In this document: positions 11,519 to 23,775 of the stretch, piece by piece
How positions within the stretch are numbered: position 1 is the stretch's first letter
Layout: every line of letters begins with the position of its first letter
DNA from: Isoetes taiwanensis
Taxonomy: Eukaryota; Streptophyta; Lycopodiopsida; Isoetales; Isoetaceae
Length of the DNA: 64,000 nt
Assembly: GCA_021234155.1 (NCBI GenBank)
Contig: JAJEKV010000033.1
Coordinates: 3,635,454 to 3,699,453 of the forward strand
Direction: 5' to 3'
Translations under genes and position numbers: made by a program
The notes under the pieces: model-generated
What the model was told of the DNA's origin: nothing
The model's database searches: none
What the model saw: the letters and a program-made list of their open reading frames with translations, nothing else

Positions 11519-13280
11519 TTTTTTTTTTATGAAGGTGGATCTTTATTACTCAAAAGAACACAAAGAATACATAGTGGACTCAAAATCCAATGGAGAAAAT
11601 GTCCACTAGAGCAAATCTACCCACCACATACATAACACAGAAAAGGAGAGAGTAAATATCACCAAGATCACAACTAACTATGATTAAGTATGAACCTGAA
11701 GATAACACTCCCAAATGATACTCTTGATGTCATCTTTTAAGGAAGATCACTTATAAGCTTTTATAATACGATTGCGGGCATCACTGAGCATTGACTATCT
11801 GGAAAGACCTGTCCGTCTCTTCCAGATAGACCAGATGGTTCACGAGATGCCAAATGGAAAGGTCTCTTTTTTAGCTTATCCTAAAAACTGGGATAGAGTG
11901 ACAATAGGACCTGCTCACTATTCAATCACAACTCTTGAGAAGAAAGGTGGCCTCAGGTAATTTGTTTTAATTGATCTCAACCTCTAAAATGGCCCTTTGT
12001 TCATCGGAGATTATACGATGAGCCATAGCAAGCAGAGCCTCATGAAAATCTGACTGAAATGGAAGACGATGAGGAATGAAGAAAGACGAAAAATGATTGT
12101 GCAAAAACCTTTTAAGCGTAGTCGGATCGGAAAGAACGAGACCATTCTGAATCTGAAGAGACTGGAGCGATATAGCTAGTTTTCTTGTTTTAGCAGCCCT
12201 AATGAAAAAACATGTGCATTATCTCCCTTCTTGAACCATTGCAACCCAGCTTTGATGCGAGCAAAGTGCACCTATTCAGATTCCAACTGCCGAATGCTAC
12301 AAAAAATTTGCATCTCCACATAACCATCTGATGGGACAACAGAACTGCATCACTCAAGTTCTTGATAAAGGGCCAACAAAAGGCCCCAATTAGCAGAAGC
12401 CCACTTACGATCCTAACCTTTAGCAAATGACTTCACATCTGCGAGTGCATCAACATGCCTCTACGCCAGAAAGCCGTGAATCACATTTGTCTACATCCAG
12501 CCAAAGATTATTCATCCTTCAAAAAGAAAGTATTGAAATACGTCTTAGATGCAGAACGTGCAACAGCTTGAGAGCAAGAAAAATATTATGGATTTGGTCA
12601 AAAATAGCATTATTCAACATGTTCTTATTATGGAAAGCAGGCAACAAGGTTGCTACCAAAGCATTTTAGTAGCCTCTAGCATGTCTTGCATATGTTCTAC
12701 CACCTCCGAGCTAGCCATTACACCAAGTAAAACCACGATCATGCATCAAGCAATGCCATTGCTCTCATTCAAAGCCCTGTACTATCCTTGCACCTCTGCC
12801 ACATCTGTCCTGCTCGAGCTCAACCATATTGAAATCATCCACTATGACCCACGCAGCAGGGGCGCCTAACCTTAACAATTTAGAGTGCAAAGTCACCCAG
12901 AGTGCATCTCTCCGACTTGGTCGATTATGCGCATAAACATTTACCAATTCCCACTCTTGCCTCTTATCAAACCACTTGATTATGATCCACTGACCTAAAT
13001 TTATCAACCTGAGCAAATGACATTGCAATATTCTATCTCCATGCTGTAAGAACACCAGACCTTAGCTGAGTCTGAGGCTACAACAAGGACATTATATTGC
13101 CTATTGATCACCACATCAACCTGATATGCATCCTCTTTTTTGCACTTATGCTCTTGTAGACACACGAAATCTGAGTCCCACCTAGCCAAGGCCATGGACA
13201 ACCTGCTACTTTTGGTAACGAAGGAGGCAATCCATAAACATATGTACATATTCATTAGCAAGCCTATTAGCATCTCTTAA
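11519..13280 (-). mobile_element. LINE (non-LTR retrotransposon), internally deleted
   Basis: Read on the minus strand, 13273-12765 encodes an apurinic-type endonuclease: DFVCLQEHK near the start and later NVYAHNRPSRRDALW and VIVDDFNMVELEQDRCG, matching the usual QE..., NVYAP and GDFN motifs. It is split by a frameshift near 13050. Next, 12426-11950 holds the linker between endonuclease and RT, including GDNAHVFF (family form GDxNTKFFH). The RT core is absent. Near 11830 SIWKRR resembles the carboxyl-terminal W.IWKERN motif. The element ends in a 3' UTR with an AGTGGAC/GTCCACT hairpin and a poly(A) tail, seen as 10 T at 11519-11528. It is not functional. Confidence 0.75.
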
Positions 13281-13287
13281 TGTCAAA

Positions 13288-13312
13288 AGATTTTCCCTTG
13301 AAAACCCTTCAA
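13288..13312 (+). repeat. Fragment resembling the 5' part of the 130-bp retroposon
   Basis: The sequence TTTTCCCTTGAAAACCCTTC matches the start of the family copies at 10093 and 30490. The remainder of the element is not recognisable downstream, so this may be a fragment or coincidence. Confidence 0.3.
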
Positions 13313-13319
13313 AACTAGT

Positions 13320-14436
13320 ACTTTAAATCCTGCACAATGGGGTTAACGTGCTCTCTCTCATTCCCTTGCTCTCTCACTACTTCCTCATCCCTATAACTAG
13401 ATTTTCCCTACTTGAAAAAACACGATAACTTCTTTTCTTTTTGGCTTGTTGCAAGAAAATATCTATGATTACGATGTATACCTTGATTCACATGCTTGGA
13501 AGCTCTATATCTTTCCATGGGATGTGCTTTACTAATTTAATATTTCAAGTTGCAAAGTTGTATGGCTCCAAAACGTGATTCCAGGTAAATATTCGGTTCG
13601 ATGTGGATAAGACTCTGATAAGCACAAGACATGATAAAAAACACATATGGCCTAGCAATGTACACGTAATTAGTATATCACATTGCGGGGACACAGAGCC
13701 ATCACTGGCATTTCATGGTTATGTTTGGAAGTCTTTAAATACAGAAGCTGAGTCGAATGGTGACTAATAATTTCCAGGCCAAATTTGACTGCTAATAAGC
13801 TGGGCATAAGAAGAGGATTAGCAGGAATAGGACAACATTTCCTCACTCAACTTGCTATAATTTGCATGGATGAAAGTCCCGAGAATCGATAATTGATGGT
13901 ATGATTGGCAGGACTCGTTTGCTAGATTGTAGAGATGTTCTTATAGACCAAAATTGAGGGCCATCCATAACATTAAATGGGTCATTCAATATGCTCGTTA
14001 TCAGTTGGCCTGGAAAACACCTGCTATATGAACGTGGAGAACAGTATGCTGAAGCCTAAGGAAACATGCCATTTACCTTTTATATGTGAACAGACAGTTT
14101 TTCATACGAAACCGTTGCAAGCCCACACTCCATGCAAGTCCATGCTCCACCCTTGCTGGGTTTGTCATTCAAGGCAATTAATCGTAACCAAAATGACGTC
14201 TTACACCAGGCATGCACAAAAGCTTCCTTTAGAATATTACAGAACATGCATAATCTCTCAAACTGAGGAAATCACATATGTAGGTATATAACAGACATTT
14301 GCTAACCAAAGCAAATTAGAGCTTCGGTTGCTATTTTCAATTTACAGAATAACGAAGTCCTTTTGCTTTTCCCAACATCCAACTGAGAGAACCTATTTCT
14401 ACAAAGAATAAATATCTCATAACAACTTGCACAACT
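13320..14436. other. Region 3' of the HKT locus, nothing recognised
   Basis: About 1.1 kb without a recognisable gene. The part nearest 14436 is the presumed 3' UTR and terminator region of the minus-strand HKT gene. No clear polyadenylation signal could be singled out in this AT-rich sequence. Confidence 0.3.
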
Positions 14437-16430
14437 TCATATTGTTACATGTCGTTCTCGATATTGCCTTTGATGAGGAAGTCCAACAGCAACATCAATA
14501 TCTTCAGGCAGACCCCTATGCTTTCCTAGGAACATAACAATTACAATAATCACCTTGCCAAAGTAATTCCACTTTTCAGAAAAGCTATAAGGAACATCCT
14601 CACAAGGGCTCCCAGACTTTAGCAACCTGCAACTATAGCCTACAGATAGTCCAACATTTCCATAGGCACTGCATAGAAAAAAAAAAGATTTAAATCACAT
14701 GACAAAATAATGAAATAAAAAACAAGTAAAGGATTGCTTCAGTAACCTCATAACTTCAAATATGATATTGAATATGGAATAATTTTCTGAGTCATTTTTG
14801 ATATGATGGTTTTCAATCAAACAAATTAGGAATATAGAAAGGAACAAATAAGCCGAATCTCGTGCAAGCAAGTTTCTAGCCTGTACTGCAATTTGAGCAA
14901 CATTACTGTTTTCCTGCTGCTCATGTAAAGTATGCTGTAAATCATTTTCTATAAGTTTTGTCGTTTGCCTTGAAAGAAAAACTAGATATGCAGCAACGTA
15001 CCTGTAGATGTGCAAAGCTTGAGACATAACCATCTCGCTTACATCATGATCAACACAGTGAATTATTACAACAAAGCTTTCAAATACGACAAATAGTTGA
15101 GAAAGCAAGAATCTCACATCATTCCAATATAGAGGACAAGCATAGAAGGAGATAAATCTGCTAAGTTCACTACATTTGCTCCAGCATTGCGTGTAGAGAC
15201 AGACTGAAACTCCAACTACCATCTTATAAGCAGGGCGAAGTCCTTGCAAAGCCACTGATCTCCAGTCAAGAAAGAAAAAGAAAAGACATTCGCAAGTGTT
15301 GAATGCCAAAACTGTAAGCACAAGCCATATGGTCTGGTCATGAGGAAAAAGATGAGTGTAACATCGGCGAGGGTGCTGCAACAAATATTGGTATGCCAAC
15401 TTCTTACGTCCCTTTGCATATTTGTGAAGGATCCAGATAATAAAACGTAGGCAAGGTGCAAACATTGTGTTCCCCACTAATATCAATACAAGGAGCCACA
15501 ATAAAAGCACAGGAGAACTCTGGAATGGGATTAGATTCTCATTCAATGGGGAAAAAACCCCATGCTGGCAAACAGAGAGACCGCTATAAATATGGCAAAC
15601 ATTACATGGGGGACATTTTTCACCTTCAATATACCAAGTACATGGGGACTACAGAGAACACATATCTCTACAATTATCAAGCTGACAATATGAATGAGAA
15701 AAAAGTAGATGATAACAAGTCGCGAAAGTGCAAGCATTGCATCATATTCTACCCCTGCAGTTTGAACTTTGTTCATCTCATCTCCTACCATGGCCCCATC
15801 CTTACCCTTCTGTTTTTCTTTCATGTTGGAAGAACAATCATCGTTGCTGGGGGGTGAGGATAATTGATTATGTTCACAAGCTCTTAAATCATTCACCTTC
15901 AGAATTTTTTTTGTAATGGTATTGCCTCACATACACAGGCACAAGGGAAGTGAAAATTGACTGCCCAAGATCATCAAGGACATCAAAAGCATATCATCAT
16001 AGTAGGAAAACGTTTCTACCTTTATGCTTGATAATCCAGTTACACATAATGCAGATGTTGCATTATACAATGCATCTATGAAGCTCACCGGCTCTGATAT
16101 ACTCTTAGGTGATAACCATAATATGAATGTCCCAATACTGGACATGAGAATGAAGTACAACAAATGAAGCCTGTAAAACGTAGAATGTCCTTGAAGCCAC
16201 GATGTAACTCGGAGACTAGTTTCTTGTACTTTTTGAAGAAAAAGTAAAAAAGCTTTCCAAGAAGAAACAATGTGCACTGTTAAAAAAGCTTTCCAAGAAG
16301 AAATAACGTGCAATATTTTCTTGCTAAGATCATCTAATTCTCGAGATGTTGGAGTACATACTTGTATCCTCGAAATCACACTTATATTGTGTTGCGCATG
16401 TTCTTCATTTGGTAAAATAGCTTTGTTGGC
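14437..16430 (-). CDS. HKT/Trk-type K+/Na+ transporter, frameshifted in this sequence
   Basis: Membrane transporter of the Trk/HKT superfamily, which moves K+ and/or Na+ across the plasma membrane through four pore loops. All four loops are visible on the minus strand: A, ATSALCVTGLSSI (near 16020); B, SLFASMGFFP (near 15570); C, FQSVSTRNAGANVVNL (near 15180); D, SAYGNVGLSVGYSC (near 14650). Each has Gly at the filter position. Exon 1 runs to 15118 (ATGAT/GTGAGA); intron 15002-15117; exon 2 14747-15001; intron 14669-14746 (AG/GTTACT...GCAG/TG, phase 2, inside EVMSAYGNVG); exon 3 14437-14668 with stop. The sum is about 580 residues, typical of the family. Exon 1 is broken by shifts near 15956, 15908, 15555 and 15210. 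The start codon is not certain; no in-frame ATG was found. An in-frame 12-codon repeat (SSWKAFL) lies near the N-terminus. Decay or homopolymer sequencing errors are both possible. Confidence 0.82.
16235..16310. repeat. 36-bp tandem duplication inside HKT exon 1
   Basis: Two adjacent units of AAAAAAGCTTTCCAAGAAGA plus 16 bases, slightly diverged, lie in the part of exon 1 that codes for the N-terminal segment before the first pore loop. Because 36 is a multiple of three the duplication keeps frame and gives a repeated VSSWKAFL-type peptide. Confidence 0.85.
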
Positions 16431-17500
16431 TTGATGGCATGGTGCATTTTAGTTCATTGCTTCTATAAGAACAAATATATGCTGGTAGTGTCTTCCAATC
16501 CACAAACTAGGCACCATCAATGAATAATACAGAGCTGACGAGCAGAATAAATGGGCCATGCTTTCTTTGAAAGAAGAGTACAGTGTCCATCAACACAAGA
16601 ATATGTATCCAATTCACTCTCTCTTTCAACAAGTCTATCCTTGTAGACACCGTAGGATTTTCAGAATATTCTGGCATTATATATGATGAGAAAGATCATG
16701 CCTGGGCAACCATTGTGATTATAAAATGCAGCCTTCCAATTATAAAATGCAGCCTTCCAATTTTTGTCTTTCTACCTGCATGGTTTAAGAATGCCACTGT
16801 TAATTTTTGAAAACAGTTGAGCATTTAAATCAAGGGATGTCCCTCCATTCTATTGTGTAATATGAACTACGATCGGTAGATAGATACGATCCTAAGGAAG
16901 TAAGGACCAGTATTTGTTATTATAATAATACTTATAAGTAAACTAATGGGTCCATTGCACTTTACCTGTAGTTAGACGTCATGATGATGATCCATGGGAA
17001 GCTGTAATTAGATGTCATGGGGATTCTTGTTTAGTTAGTCTAAGTCTATTGTTGTTTATACTTGTTTGCAAAATTGTTGATATATGCAAAAAGTATTGCG
17101 ATGATGGGGAAGTTCTTTTGCACCCAGTTTAGTAGCTCTTTTCTTATCAATTCACTGAACAAATGTTTGCCAAGAACTACTATTATTTGTGGTATACCTT
17201 TGTGTTGACGAATTAAAAGCCATAGACTGTATAATTGCCATATAAAGGCTAGCACCAGAGAAATTATCACTCAGGTCCTGTTCATCAGATAAAACTTTTA
17301 ATCATGTCATGCAGAGGTTTTTACTAAAGAATGCATTGCACATGCCTTTGCTGCTAGAACTGACCCCACCACATCTAAACATCAATTTGCACAGATTACA
17401 GAGCAAACTCTGGCAAATTGACATGTTGGTCCATACCAAAGTGAGAACCCGAAATGCAAATGGCATGGCAGAGTAATTCGCGTCTCAAATGCCAGGACGT
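16431..17500. other. Upstream of HKT, nothing recognised
   Basis: AT-rich sequence that should contain the HKT promoter and possibly a 5' non-coding exon. A short local duplication (ATTATAAAATGCAGCCTTCC, twice) is present near 16720-16760. No open frame with a recognisable product. Confidence 0.3.
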
Positions 17501-17502
17501 CA

Positions 17503-17980
17503 TTATTCTGTGATGACGGGAACTATAATCTTTATATGATCTTAATTGGCTGGGTAAAGCTCCGATAAATAGGAGCTATTAAAACCATAATTTACCTTTG
17601 TGGAGCATCTTCTGACCTAACCATAGACGACGATCCATACCTTTGTCGAGCATCTTCTGATCTAACCTAGGCGACGGTCCAAAACGGCCATTGAATTTTG
17701 AAAACAGTCTATTCTAGATCATGATCAAATGGCTTAAGCCACATCCAACTCAAATTATCCTGTGATGCCGGGAACTATGATTTTGAATATGATCTTAATT
17801 AAGGCTGAAACAGAGTTACGATGAATAGAGCTAACAAAACCCTGATTTATTTTTGTGGAGCACCATAAGGCGTCGATCCATACCTTTGTGGAGCATCTTC
17901 TGCTCTAACCTAGGCGACGGGCCAGAACGGCCATCGAATTTTGAAGGACCGCTTAAGCCATAACCACTCAGATTTTTGGC
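17503..17980. repeat. About 250-bp tandem duplication
   Basis: Two diverged units start TCTGTGATGACGGGAACTAT (17508) and CCTGTGATGCCGGGAACTAT (17759). Both run through GATCTTAATT, ACCTTTGTNGAGCATCTTCTG and TAACCTAGGCGACGG to a GGCTTAAGCCA or CGCTTAAGCCA end. The internal word TTTGTGGAGCATCTTCTG is itself repeated within unit 1. No protein is conserved between units. Confidence 0.8.
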
Positions 17981-18179
17981 ACGTGGATAGGCTAGTCTTC
18001 GAGATAAGGGGCCACTTAGGGGGTCACACGAAGACGCTGACATCGATCAATAGATGTCAAAACCCAAAAAAAAGGGTCACACGCAGTTTTCGATACGAAA
18101 AATCCATGTTGACTGATACGAAAGAATCCATGTTGACGTCTACCTCTTCCACCGATTCTCTACACGGTTGAAAGGATAT

Positions 18180-18999
18180 GTAACATGAATCCTTTGGATC
18201 TCAACACGCAGAAATCGAACTGACACTTTGGCAACACTTGAGTTCTTAACATGAAGAAGAATAACTGCAAGAGAGTCTCGGTCAGCTTGACATCTTCATG
18301 AGACCCTGTCCAGATTTAGATGCTCATGTCGACATGAAGGAATCGCTGCTGATATCTTCATGTGACCATACCCTTATGGACAGGCTGTTGCGCTAAAAAT
18401 ATGGTAACAGTGAATATTATTAGGGAAAATTTTAAAAATGCCCTTCTATTTTTATTACTTATTTGTCAAAATGCCTTTGTATTTCTAATATTTGTGAAAA
18501 TGCACCTATTTTGTGCCCTGCATGGTTTTTCTTAGCGCGGAGAGCTATGGCCTTGCATGCAAACTAAACGTGTCCTATGCATTGAGCTATAACAGAAGTT
18601 GCAAACTATTTTTTGCAATATCTTATACACATAATGCTGATTCTGATTGGTGTATGTTCTGATTCTTTTTCTATTTCTAGTTTTCTTCTCGCACATCAAA
18701 TGTATTATTTGTTGCAAACCCTGCCTCTATACCGAAGCTTCTAACATGAGACTCACAACAAAAGAAAAAGTCGATTCTGACCACTATAGTTCCAGCTTCT
18801 AATGGATTTGTACCATGCACCCATTCAACAAAGCTTAGCAATACTTTTTCAGAAAACACAAAATGGGCAAGTATGAAGACTAGCCATAGCCACCCTGCCA
18901 TCATAGTCGAGCTCCTTACCACCACATTTTTCCACCTGATCATCAAGAAAATATAGAAAAAGAGAGAAATAAAATGAAATGTTGTATTTAGTATGTCTG
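18180..18999. other. Unclassified, with a hydrophobic minus-strand open frame
   Basis: The minus strand at 18677-18946 encodes 89 residues with a hydrophobic segment (TMMAGWLWLVFILAHFVF), and 19014-19208 encodes 64 residues rich in Arg, Lys and Phe. They could be exons of a small membrane protein or fragments of a transposon. I found no family signature and no convincing splice pair, so no gene is called. Confidence 0.25.
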
Positions 19000-19040
19000 T
19001 ATTTTACAGTGAATTATGATGCATAATTCACTGTAAAATA
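19000..19040. repeat. Perfect palindrome, 19-bp arms, 3-nt loop
   Basis: Positions 19000-19018 read TATTTTACAGTGAATTATG and 19022-19040 are its exact reverse complement, separated by ATG. It could extrude as a cruciform or, in RNA, form a 19-bp hairpin. Nothing adjacent explains it. Confidence 0.95.
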
Positions 19041-19287
19041 ATCTTCTTGCAATCTCTGATTGCCCAAGAAATGTGCCAAAATGATTTTGAATCGTTGACG
19101 AAGAGTGTAGAACAATGACCGAATTGGTAATGCAGCAAAATTGATGCCAAAAAAGCGAAGAGCCTTAAAAAAGCAAAGAGCCTTCCTCCTATAGCTATTT
19201 TTGGTCATAGGGACAAATTACAGGGGCATTTTAGGGCTGCTTGCTGGTTTTCAAGATTCCCTGTAGTTTTGTTATCATTTTAAAACT

Positions 19288-22200
19288 TTGACCCACTCTG
19301 AACAATCCCTTACCCACTATGTTGGTTGGCATTGTTGCACTTCCATCCCCATTATCCACGCTGCTGTGGGAATCCATCAGGTTAATAATGTTCAGATCGA
19401 TAGGGGAAGTGATGTCAACCTTATCGCGGGCAAGTTACGTTACCAACTTAGCATCAAGACAGTTGTATAAGGCTCGTTATTATTTTAAATTGGCCAATGG
19501 TCACATCATAAAACCACAAGTTATTACACCAAAACTCACGATCAGCATTGACGATCTCAAATTTCCTTGGAATTTGGAGTCTAGAAAGCAGGGAGATGAC
19601 ATGCTACTTGGCCGCCCTTTTTTTGTAAGACCAAGAGCATTCATTAATGGGAGCATGGTCAATAGCTCATCATGGATGGCAATTTCAATGCAAAAATAAT
19701 TTCTGTCAAGCACGTTGAACTTCATTTTTCAGACAATTATCAACCTCAAGGGCATGCCATTTCAAATCCAGGTCCTTCCAATCTTGAGGAAGAAGACCCC
19801 TGGGCAGATATGGATCTTGCCAATGATTGCGCAACACCATTGCCACTCCGGCTGATCCCTATCTAGCCCCTTGCCATTAAGTCCAACTCATGGAACTTCA
19901 CACAGATGCCACATCTCTGTATATCACTAAACAGGACATTGAACCGCTTTTTGTCAACCTCTTATTCCCATAGATCAACAGCCCTTGTTTTTCACGATTG
20001 CTGGTCTTGAACCTCCTATCGTGCTTCAGTCATCCATCAGGTCATGGATATTGATTTGATACTGCACATTAAAACATCCTAAGTTAAGATAATTGATGTT
20101 GGCAAAGATCAGCTGATCCATCTAGCAGCAAGTCTTCTAACGTCATATCGGTGCAAAGCAATTTAACTCTTTTAGAAATTCAAACACATTTTTGCTTGTA
20201 GCTACAATGATTTAAGAGGCATCAATAAAGAGTTAGAGGAACGCACCATTCCAACCAAACCGGACTTATGCCCCATCTAGCAATGACAATACAAGCTAAA
20301 CCCCTAAACCCCGACTATCGTAATCGTGACACAGCGGAAATTGGCAAGCTTTTGGTCGATGGTCTCATTTATGAAGTCAACCATTCTGAGTGGGTGAGCG
20401 TCATCGTCATTGACATCAAATACAATGTTAAGATTGGCATCTGCATGGACTACTGCAGACTTAATCTAGCCACCGATCATGACCATTTTCTCCTTCTCTT
20501 TACAAATCAAGACAGGTTGCAGATCATGAAATGTATTCCTTCATGGATGCAATCAAATTTTTAATAAGCTAGAAGATCAACTTAAGGCTACTTCCACCTC
20601 ACCGTCGGGCGCGCTTGGCTATAAAGTGGTACTTTTTTATGTTACGCACTAGCACCTCTAGTGATAACCAAAGAATAGAATGGAACAATCTTTACCTTTC
20701 TGAAAAGCACTTGGAGTCTAGTTTCAAAATTGGAATGGCATCTCTTGAAACTCCTTACAGGTGGACAGATATTGCAGAAAAGATGGACAGGGATCAAACT
20801 AGACTGTGCATGGAGATCTAAAATAGAGATCTCAATTCATATTGAGGATTAATACTATTATTCCTTATTCTTAAATCAATGATTTTTTCTCTTAATCAGA
20901 GGCTGCGGTATAGCAGTGTTGTACAGCGAATGTTTATATCTTTTCCAGTATATCCTTTCAGAGGTGGATCCGACTGGAATGTTAAGTGATGTACCATAAT
21001 AATTGCTTGTACATGATACAGATTATCCTGTGATTTATTGTATTTCATGCTCAAGTATTAATTCTGTGATATATAAGAGTCCAAAATCCTTCAATCGTAT
21101 CATTTGGACTTACCAATTCCCTCTCAACATTTCAATGGATTATGCTTTTCGCCCTCAGTATAACATGAAGGATAATGCCTTTTTACAAGTTTTTCAGAAT
21201 GACTTTTCTGCTTATAGTACTATGGAGGATAATCTCTCAAAACTGGAACTTGTGTTTCAAAAATGTGATGATCCGGCATCAGTCTCAATTCTAAGAAGTG
21301 CACTTTTATGTCACCTTCAGTATACTTCTTAGACATGTGGTCAGCGTCATGGCATTACCACTGATCGTGCCAAAATCAGTTGTGTTTTTAAAGCTCTGGC
21401 ATCCACAAACTTCAAAGAAAACAGGTCCTTTCTTGGCAAAGTCAATCACTATTCTAGTTTCATTATGGATTTAGATCCCATAATCGATCCTATTTATAAA
21501 CCCCACGTGTGATGAAATCACTTGGGCTTGGAATCCCCAAGGTAATCTGCTTTTTAGGAATTGAAGTGTTCTCGTTTATATTGTTGTGTGCTAGGAGTTG
21601 CTATTGGCATTGTTCTGTCTCAAGAACACGCACCCCATCAGGGCAAGCCTAACCACTTTACCAATTGAAAATTAGATCCTCTGAGAAAAAAATATTTTGC
21701 CATGGAGCGAGAGGCCTTAGGTCTCATTTTTTGCATTCAGCACTTTCGTAAGTTTTTTTGTGGATCAGTAGGCGCTCCTAAATCTCATCAATTAATCCAA
21801 GCCTAGGTAGGATTGCTCGTTGGATCATTTCGTTGCAAGAATTCGCTCTATTTGAATTTATTCATAAGCCAGACAACTCTCATACTGTTTTGGTTGATCT
21901 CTCATGCATACATACTGATGACCCTTTTTCAAGGGTATCTGCTAATTTTTTAGATGTTCAACTCTTTTAGTCATAGCCATGCTTCATTAGTTCTATGACT
22001 ATCAACAATATTTTCTCTCGTGCACTCTCCCTCTAGAAAACTCTCCACGTCTTTTGAGAAGGTCCGAGCACGTTGTTGGCAATTACTCTGTGAAGTCCAT
22101 GGCTACACCATGGTTGCAAGACAATTGTATAGAAGTGGTAAGGACACAGTTTTGCAGCACTGTTCTTCCTCATGAAATCTAGGATATTGTTCGATAGGTC

Positions 22201-23215
22201 TACAAAGGCCTCTGAAGTGGTCATTTTAGTGGTGACAACACGAAGTTGTAAGTTCCTCTTGGCAAGATATTATTGGCCCACGCTATTCAAAGACGCTTAG
22301 TGTGATGCTTGCCAATGGATAGATAGACATACACCCTATGAAGCTCTTTTGTTAATGTTGATTGTTAACCACTTGTTAGGCCGACTGAACCTCCAGCTGA
22401 GAATACTCATGCTTGTTATATTTTTGTTCTCACGAATTATGTTACTAAATGGATTGAAGCATGCACTTTGCTTAACAACATGGCAACCAAAGACGACATA
22501 TGTTCTGTTCACATACATCATTATATGCGTTTTGGCTGCCCTACAAAATTTTTCAATGAATGTGGAGTTCATTTCATGAATTACACCATTAAGGAACTCA
22601 ATGGACTATTTGCATATCCACCATCGAAAGAGCAAACGCTTTATCCTCAAGGTAATGGCCTTGTTGAGAGTACAAATAAAGCTTTTGTTACAATCTTGAA
22701 AAAAAAAATCTGATGCTTCACAAAAATATTGGCATGAGAAACTTCCTATTGTCACATGGGTTTATAACATAACCTATTAGATTGCTACGATTGGTTTATG
22801 GCCGAGAGGCTTTGATGTCCTTTTGAGTACATTTTGCTTTCGCTTTAGCCAATTAGCAAAAGCACATGATCCCTCTCACGCTTCTCTTCAAGAAAGAGTC
22901 TATGAACTTCAACAACTTCGATAAGATTCGACGTGATGCCTATCTCGTGGTTTTTCTTTGGTAATATATTACGAAAAAATTGTCATGATCATCAAATCAA
23001 GATAGAGTCATTTAAACAAGAAGATTTAGTTCTTCTTTATGATTCACGCTATAAAGTACATCTTGGGGAGTTAAAATTTCAATGGTTGGGCCGTATGCAA
23101 TTATTTAAATTGTTCCACCAAGCATCTTCCAGGTAGCAGAATAATGGAAGTACTTTACCTTCTTTGATTAAAGGATTTAGACTCAAACCATTTTACAGAG
23201 AAACAATCAAGTGAC
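19288..23215 (+). mobile_element. Decayed Ty3/gypsy retrotransposon pol region
   Basis: Successive pol domains can be followed in shifting plus-strand frames. Protease: RGSDVNLIAG (19400) and DMLLGRPFF (19600). RT: EVNHSEWVSVIVI then GICMDYCRLN (20370-20460). A later RT part has VFQNDFSAYS, a decayed form of the Y/F-x-DD site (21190). The RNase H region has MEREALGLIF (21700). Integrase has an HHCC-like zone (22240-22320) followed by FGCPTKFFNECGVHF (22530) and LYPQGNGLVESTNKA (22640). About 450 bases between the RT halves (20640-21090) do not look like RT and may be a later insertion. Numerous stops and shifts are present and no LTR pair was found. It is non-functional. Confidence 0.7.
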
Positions 23216-23410
23216 ACATGAATTATAAAGTAGCTAGATAGCCGCATATTTCATTATACGATATTAATAAAAAAATCTTTAGTAACTGCAGCTAGTACTA
23301 CATGATTTTTCCCTATGCAGGATTCAATGTTGCACATCCTCACAAAATGATATGCAATGTAATGTAGCCGTTAAGACCCTTAGATTTATAGGCGGATGTT
23401 TTTACAACAA

Positions 23411-23770
23411 AGTATGTATTCATATCACACGAGGCCGTTGGCCTCAAGGTCTTCAACTAATTCATTTACTTCCAATATATCCTACGACTATTCCACCAGT
23501 CATATAAATAGTTTCCAAAGGTTGTAGCCTCCATTGCCAAGAGATCATGTAAGCTGAGAACCATGATGTCATATTGCTTGCGCAAGACAAAGAACATCCG
23601 CACTCCAAGAAAGCATGTTGTTCATCCTCTACCATGGCTCTTATGCAGCAAGTGTTAAAATTATGTGTCATGTGATATTCGAGCATATAAGGGGATTAGT
23701 GACCACATCTTGGCTCCCCTAGGCTAATGAGGATTCATACAAGCATTCATGAGAAGCAGTGGCAGTGAAT
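23411..23770. other. Spacer between two retroelements
   Basis: No recognisable domain. A minus-strand open frame at 23462-23686 has several Cys and His residues but no ordered zinc-binding motif. Confidence 0.25.
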
Positions 23771-23775
23771 GCAAG

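Noticed and set aside
11772-11960. 62-residue plus-strand frame
   Set aside because: It overlaps the C-terminal part of the minus-strand LINE (SIWKRR motif), so it is read as the reverse of LINE sequence.
18677-19208. Second transporter gene upstream of HKT
   Set aside because: One hydrophobic segment and no pore-loop motif. No splice sites join the two open frames convincingly.
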